Part shown: positions 4,984 through 8,923 of the stretch, one piece after another
How positions within the stretch are numbered: the stretch's first letter is position 1
How the letters are laid out: each line of letters begins with the position of its first letter
Source of the DNA: Flavobacterium sp.
GTDB taxonomy: Bacteria; Bacteroidota; Bacteroidia; Flavobacteriales; Flavobacteriaceae
Direction of reading: 5' to 3'
Assembly: GCA_023253295.1 (NCBI GenBank)
Contig: JALRGZ010000020.1
Span: forward strand, 1 to 8,923
DNA length: 8,923 nt
Translations under genes and position numbers: made by a program
The notes under the pieces: model-generated
What the model was told of the DNA's origin: nothing
The model's database searches: none
What the model saw: only the letters and a program-made list of their open reading frames with translations

Positions 4984-6126
4984 ATGACGGATATTTTCAC
5001 TTCTAAAAAAACGATATTCCTTTTATTCTTTTTTAGTTTTTTTAATGTCTTTTGGTCACAAAACATCCAATTATCCAAAGATGCAAGCGTAAGTGTAATT
5101 ACTTGTGGGCTTGGAAATGAATCCTATTCACTTTTTGGACATACCGCCATTCGAATTAAAGACGATATCAATTTTGTTGATGCTGTATACAATTATGGTG
5201 CTTTTGATTTCAACACTCCTAATTTTGTTCCCAAATTTGCCAAAGGAGATTTAGAATACTTTGCTGTTGTCAATCGCTATACTGATTTTATTAACCAATA
5301 CACTTACGAAAATCGTTCCGTAGAAGAACAAGAATTACAAATCCCTCTTCACTTCAAACAAAAACTTTTTGAAAATCTAAATACTTCCTTAGCTTCAGGA
5401 GACAGTCATTACACCTATAAATTTATTGATAAAAACTGTACTTCTATGGTTGTGGACATCATCAACAAAACCTTAGGAAGCACTGTAATTACAAAAAAAA
5501 CAGACACTGATTTAACCTACAGAAGTATTCTATACCCTTATTTTGATCATCATTTTTTTGAAAAATTAGGTACCAGTATCATTTTTGGTTCAAAGGTAGA
5601 TCAATTAGGCAACAAACTATTTTTACCCTTAGAATTACAAAAAAGTCTACAGCTGATTCAATACAACCATCAGCCTTTGGCACCAAAAAACCAAACATTG
5701 TTACACTTTGAGGAATCACATCCAACTTCATGGTGGAATAACATTTATGCCTATATCCTTATGATTGCTGTATTAGTGATTGTAAACAAAAAAGGAATTC
5801 ATTATGGTTATTTTACGCTAATGGGAATATTAGGTTTATTTTTCCTTTTTATGGGATTTTATTCCAATCATTTAGAATTAACCAACAACTACAACACCCT
5901 ATTATTCAATCCTTTATTGCTTATTTTAGTTGTTTTTTATGCAAAACAAAATAGAATTTGGACGTATCGATTAGCTTTAATTAATCTTTTTTCACTTTTG
6001 ATTTATCTGGTTTTATTATTCAATAAAACACATTTATTGATCGTATTACCTTTGATTCTTACTTCCGCCTATTTCTTAATTCAAATAACATTAAAAAACA
6101 AAAAGCCGATTCCGGTTATTATTTAA
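4984..6126 (+). CDS. DUF4105/Lnb-family membrane protein, candidate lipoprotein N-acyltransferase
   Basis: From the ATG at 4984 the protein has 380 residues: a signal peptide (about 1-25, likely cut at FWS/Q), a periplasmic domain (about 30-245) and five C-terminal membrane segments (about 252-268, 273-292, 305-320, 328-346, 350-368). The periplasmic domain fits DUF4105, now called the Lnb N-terminal periplasmic domain: TCGLGNESYSLFGHTAIRI (40-58), VYNYGAFDF (68-76), ENRSVEEQ (109-116), YKFIDKNCTSMVVDI (145-159) and LGNKLFLPLEL (208-218). His53 before Cys152 matches the permuted papain/LRAT-like arrangement of acyltransferases and hydrolases. A second conserved-looking patch, NHLELTNNYNTLLFNPL (295-311), lies in the loop before the third membrane segment. 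From memory, Bacteroides Lnb proteins N-acylate lipoproteins, a job done elsewhere by Lnt; function here is inferred from family and layout. An ATG at 4948 would add 12 residues but overlaps the -7 box. It is divergent from pssA. Confidence 0.8.
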   Translation: MTDIFTSKKTIFLLFFFSFFNVFWSQNIQLSKDASVSVITCGLGNESYSLFGHTAIRIKDDINFVDAVYNYGAFDFNTPNFVPKFAKGDLEYFAVVNRYTDFINQYTYENRSVEEQELQIPLHFKQKLFENLNTSLASGDSHYTYKFIDKNCTSMVVDIINKTLGSTVITKKTDTDLTYRSILYPYFDHHFFEKLGTSIIFGSKVDQLGNKLFLPLELQKSLQLIQYNHQPLAPKNQTLLHFEESHPTSWWNNIYAYILMIAVLVIVNKKGIHYGYFTLMGILGLFFLFMGFYSNHLELTNNYNTLLFNPLLLILVVFYAKQNRIWTYRLALINLFSLLIYLVLLFNKTHLLIVLPLILTSAYFLIQITLKNKKPIPVII

Positions 6127-6127
6127 A

Positions 6128-6157
6128 AACTATTGTCCTCTGTAAAACAAAATAGTT
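6128..6157 (-). terminator. Candidate terminator hairpin at the end of the polyprenyl glycosylphosphotransferase gene
   Basis: On the minus strand AACTATT (6157-6151) pairs exactly with AATAGTT (6134-6128), followed by a short T-run (TTTTT then AAAT). The second arm contains the TAG stop codon. The stem is AT-rich and the loop is 16 nt, so it is weak. It lies at the convergent end of two genes only 3 nt apart and could help separate their transcripts. Confidence 0.4.
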
Positions 6158-7524
6158 GTTATGGTTTTCAAGCTAATATTGAAATCCAGATAAAAACTTC
6201 GGTGTTTGATATAATACAAATCATATTGTAATTTAATCAAACTGTCATCAATACTTTCGCCATAAGAATAATTAACCTGAGCCCAACCTGTTAAACCTGG
6301 TTTAATAATATGGCGTGTTTCATAAAAGGGCATTGTTTTTACAATTTCCTTTACAAAGAAAGGCCTTTCCGGACGTGGTCCAATAACAGCCATTTCGCCT
6401 TTTAAAATATTGACAAATTGAGGAAACTCGTCCATTCTGGTTTTTCGCATGAACTTACCAAAAGCAGTAATTCGGTTATCATTAACTGTTGCAAAAACTG
6501 CCTTTTTTGATTCGGCATTTTCTATCATGGTACGAAATTTCAGAATCTTAAATACCACACCATCTTTACCCACGCGTTCTTGGGTATAAAACAAACTTCC
6601 TCTATTAGCAAAGAGGTTCATCAAAAAAATAAACGGAATAAGTAACAAGGTAATTCCTAAACCTACTATTGAAACCACAACTTCAACGATACGCACAATC
6701 ATCAAATACAAACGATTTTGATTGCTTCTGCTAAAAGGGAAGAAAAGATAAAAATCGCGTTCTACATATTGAACCGGGATACGTTGTGTTTTAGCCTCAT
6801 ACAATTGAGAGTACTCTCTAATTACTTTTCCGGATTCCAACAATTTTAATAATTGTTGGTATAATTCTGCCGTAATGCTGTCCTTTTTTTGACTGGCAAC
6901 GACTATTTCAGTAATATGATTCTTGTGAACAAAAGAAACCAACTCCTCTGCTGTTATTCTATCCAAAGTATTTCCTTCCGGAGTCCCCAAATTATCCGAC
7001 TTAAAATCACTCAAATAAGCAACAATTTTATAATGAGGATCTATACTTTCTATCCCAGAAATCAATTCGTTTAATTGCTCTTCATCGCAAATTAACAAAG
7101 CATTTTGATGAAAGCGCTTTGAAGCTAAAAAGCGAACATAAAACACTCTCCAAAGCACCAAAGAAAAGAAAACAACCAATAAAAAAGTAATAATCTGAAG
7201 TCGGTTAGTGGGTAATTCCGGCGAATAAACAGGCGTTAAAAAATAGGCTAAAACGGCAGTAGTAACCGTTAGTATTGCACTTCTGGTAATCAGGAATTCG
7301 TTACTGGAAACCTGAAGATTGTACAATTCGAATATAGCACCAATTACTTGTAGATAAAGAACCAGAACAAACAAATGAATCCCGTTAGTAACAGCAGATT
7401 TCAAATAAGTTAATTCAAAAAAACAACCTACGGAATACAAAGCCAGCACCACACAGAAAACATCGATAAGATGCAACATCATTTTCCTTTCGGAAATCTC
7501 AAAGTGTATTTTATTTTTTGGCAT
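6130..7524 (-). CDS. Polyprenyl glycosylphosphotransferase (initiating sugar-1-phosphate transferase, WcaJ/WbaP type)
   Basis: Inner-membrane enzyme that moves a hexose-1-phosphate from a nucleotide sugar to undecaprenyl phosphate, starting an O-antigen or exopolysaccharide repeat unit. The 464-residue protein has four hydrophobic segments in its first ~130 residues, then a Rossmann-like region (about 140-250: NALLICDEEQLNEL, ITEIVVASQKK). A fifth membrane segment (about 275-305) precedes the catalytic bacterial sugar transferase domain: LFYTQERVGKDGVVFKILKF (311-330), RTMIENAE (331-338), RKTRMDEFPQFVNILKGEM (360-378) with the Asp-Glu pair at 365-366, VIGPRPERPFFV (380-391) and PGLTGWAQVNYSYG (409-422). 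This is the full-length PNPT architecture, intact to the C-terminal YYIKHRSFYLDF. The sugar used cannot be read from sequence. It lies 142 nt behind an O-antigen ligase-like gene on the same strand. No convincing promoter is seen in that gap. Confidence 0.94.
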   Translation of the reverse strand: MPKNKIHFEISERKMMLHLIDVFCVVLALYSVGCFFELTYLKSAVTNGIHLFVLVLYLQVIGAIFELYNLQVSSNEFLITRSAILTVTTAVLAYFLTPVYSPELPTNRLQIITFLLVVFFSLVLWRVFYVRFLASKRFHQNALLICDEEQLNELISGIESIDPHYKIVAYLSDFKSDNLGTPEGNTLDRITAEELVSFVHKNHITEIVVASQKKDSITAELYQQLLKLLESGKVIREYSQLYEAKTQRIPVQYVERDFYLFFPFSRSNQNRLYLMIVRIVEVVVSIVGLGITLLLIPFIFLMNLFANRGSLFYTQERVGKDGVVFKILKFRTMIENAESKKAVFATVNDNRITAFGKFMRKTRMDEFPQFVNILKGEMAVIGPRPERPFFVKEIVKTMPFYETRHIIKPGLTGWAQVNYSYGESIDDSLIKLQYDLYYIKHRSFYLDFNISLKTITTILFYRGQ

Positions 7525-7666
7525 TCAGTACTTTTTTAAAGAAGCAATTTAAGTTTTCTTGCAAATAAATTCAATGTAAAAAATTCTTATAAGCCGAATT
7601 CTTCACCAAGTTTACAAACTAATGACTAACAACAAAATATATTCCTTTAAAAGCTCAAAATTCAGT
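7525..7666. other. Intergenic region between the two polysaccharide genes
   Basis: This AT-rich 142-nt gap has no ORF of note. On the minus strand AATTC (7600-7596) and GAATT (7586-7582) flank a 9-nt loop and are followed by six T, a weak terminator-like element. TTTATTTG (7569-7562) is a one-mismatch -7 box about 38 nt before the glycosylphosphotransferase ATG. AGTTTACAAACT (about 7609-7620) is a near-palindrome. None is strong. Confidence 0.3.
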
Positions 7667-8923
7667 TTAAACACTAGTTTCCACCTCTATTTGTTCTATA
7701 TTTTGCCTCTTCACAACTCGCTCAAAACGGATATGCAACAAAGTTAATGCGTATATAAATGCTGGTGCAGCAGTACGCATAGCCGCATGATTGATGGTTA
7801 GCAACCAAAACACATAAAAAGAAAAAAAGTAAATATTTTGGTAGTTCATCAAAAAGAGAATCACGGGAGTAATAAACAATACTAATAAAATAATCACTCC
7901 AAACATCCCATGCTCTGCTAACAAGCGGGTAATTTCATTATGCGAGGCTACTTCCTCTCCAAGCATGCGCTCACGATAGGATTTCCCCATTCCAATCCCT
8001 ACACCCATAATTGGATTTTCTTTAAAAAGCTCCAATTCAGTTCCCAATATTTGTTCACGACCGCCCAAACGATCTTTCTTTTCACGACCGGCTGCATCCT
8101 GATTGGCATATCTTTTCGTAATTAATCCACTAGTTTGCACCACACTATAAGTCCAAATACTTAGCGCTAATCCTCCACTGAGTATCAAAATCCATTTTAA
8201 TTTTCTTTTCCCTGAACTGTTTGAGAACAAATAACTGGCAATAAGCACCAAAACAATCATTGTAAAGCCTGTAATTACGCCTCCTCTTGAAAAGGTTACA
8301 ATAGCACGATAAGAGGATACCACCAATAAAAAACCATTGAGCAACATCATTTTTTTTGTTTTAGACATAAAAACCAATTGGCAAAAGAAGACAAACATCC
8401 CTAAGCCTAAAACGGTCGCTACCTGATTGGGTCCAAAACCTCCTGAGGTAGCAAAATTAGATTGGGTACCCGTAACCACATCTCTAACCGAAGGATGGTA
8501 CAAAACCAAATAAACCAAGGTAGAAATGACAGGTAATCCCAGTAAGACAAGTACATTTTGCAGTTGATTAAAAGTAATTTGTCTTTGGTAACAATATAAG
8601 GCACTCAAGCCTAAACACACAGGACCTGAAATATTAAAAGTTATTGCTTTACGAATTTCCACATCGATATCCTGATTACTCATGGTTACTAACATACCCG
8701 GAATTAAAAACAAAAAATAAAACCAGTAAACAATACTATTTTTAGAGAACCCACTCAGCACAAAACCCAACAACATTAACAGAGAAACAACAGTTTTCAC
8801 ATATTCATTATTCAGATTCCCTCCCGTCATTCGTAAAAAAACCTCAGCCGCTACAAGATAAGCCGAAACATACAAGACTTCGTTATTCTTATTGTTTTTG
8901 CTAATGATATAATAACAACCCAA
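7667..8923 (-). CDS. O-antigen ligase/polymerase-like (Wzy/WaaL superfamily) membrane protein, N-terminus cut by the right edge
   Basis: Polytopic membrane glycosyltransferase of the O-antigen ligase/polymerase superfamily, acting on undecaprenyl-linked glycans at the periplasmic face. The 418 visible residues contain about ten hydrophobic segments and the superfamily landmarks GGFGPNQVATVLGLG (161-175), TFSRGGVITGF (210-220, with the conserved Arg213), a periplasmic loop with RLGGREQILGTELELFKENPIMGVGIG (split as RLGGREQILG and ENPIMGVGIG, about 285-311) and ASHNEITRLLAEHGMFG (326-342, with His328). The Arg and His correspond to residues needed in WaaL-type ligases. The frame is open to the last base. 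The TTG at the edge is probably an internal Leu codon, and a few tens of residues including the first membrane helix are likely missing. Ligase and polymerase cannot be told apart from sequence. It precedes the initiating transferase, as expected in a polysaccharide locus continuing to the right. Confidence 0.88.
   Translation of the reverse strand: MGCYYIISKNNKNNEVLYVSAYLVAAEVFLRMTGGNLNNEYVKTVVSLLMLLGFVLSGFSKNSIVYWFYFLFLIPGMLVTMSNQDIDVEIRKAITFNISGPVCLGLSALYCYQRQITFNQLQNVLVLLGLPVISTLVYLVLYHPSVRDVVTGTQSNFATSGGFGPNQVATVLGLGMFVFFCQLVFMSKTKKMMLLNGFLLVVSSYRAIVTFSRGGVITGFTMIVLVLIASYLFSNSSGKRKLKWILILSGGLALSIWTYSVVQTSGLITKRYANQDAAGREKKDRLGGREQILGTELELFKENPIMGVGIGMGKSYRERMLGEEVASHNEITRLLAEHGMFGVIILLVLFITPVILFLMNYQNIYFFSFYVFWLLTINHAAMRTAAPAFIYALTLLHIRFERVVKRQNIEQIEVETSV

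Noticed and set aside
7940..8125. Plus-strand frame of 61 codons and a minus-strand frame at 8419-8604, both inside the O-antigen ligase-like gene
   Set aside because: Both overlap the strongly supported ligase frame and show no family features.

Overview
The window looks like a core-genome segment of a Flavobacteriaceae bacterium, most likely Flavobacterium or a close relative. The DNA is AT-rich, and coding sequences have A-rich leaders instead of clear Shine-Dalgarno sites. Bacteroidota-type -7 boxes (TAnnTTTG) sit upstream of several genes. The proteins read like flavobacterial versions of their families. There is no sign of an insertion sequence, phage, CRISPR array, tRNA or rRNA.

Layout from left to right. 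(1) The N-terminal 90 codons of a RecQ helicase lie on the minus strand at the left edge. (2) Divergent from it is a plus-strand run: a KpsF/KdsD-type arabinose-5-phosphate isomerase, tatC (1-nt overlap), lptB (85-nt gap holding a perfect 10-bp inverted repeat) and a small DUF5808-like membrane protein. (3) A minus-strand pair converges on that run: pssA followed by a membrane-anchored GH25 muramidase-like protein that overlaps it by 20 nt. (4) A divergent intergenic region contains a perfect 14-bp GC-rich palindrome and separates pssA from a plus-strand DUF4105/Lnb-family membrane protein. (5) Two minus-strand surface-polysaccharide genes end the window: a polyprenyl glycosylphosphotransferase and, upstream of it, an O-antigen ligase/polymerase-like protein cut by the right edge.

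Apart from recQ, nearly everything concerns building the cell envelope. The isomerase feeds Kdo synthesis for the LPS core, and LptB powers LPS export. TatC exports folded proteins. PssA starts phosphatidylethanolamine synthesis. The GH25 protein probably trims peptidoglycan. The DUF4105 protein is a candidate lipoprotein acylation enzyme. The last two genes start and handle O-antigen or exopolysaccharide chains.

I see no wholly new multi-gene system. The best leads are the palindrome over the expected pssA -33 region, the long inverted repeat ahead of lptB, the DUF4105/Lnb protein with its permuted-papain-like His/Cys arrangement, and the uncharacterised small membrane protein behind lptB.
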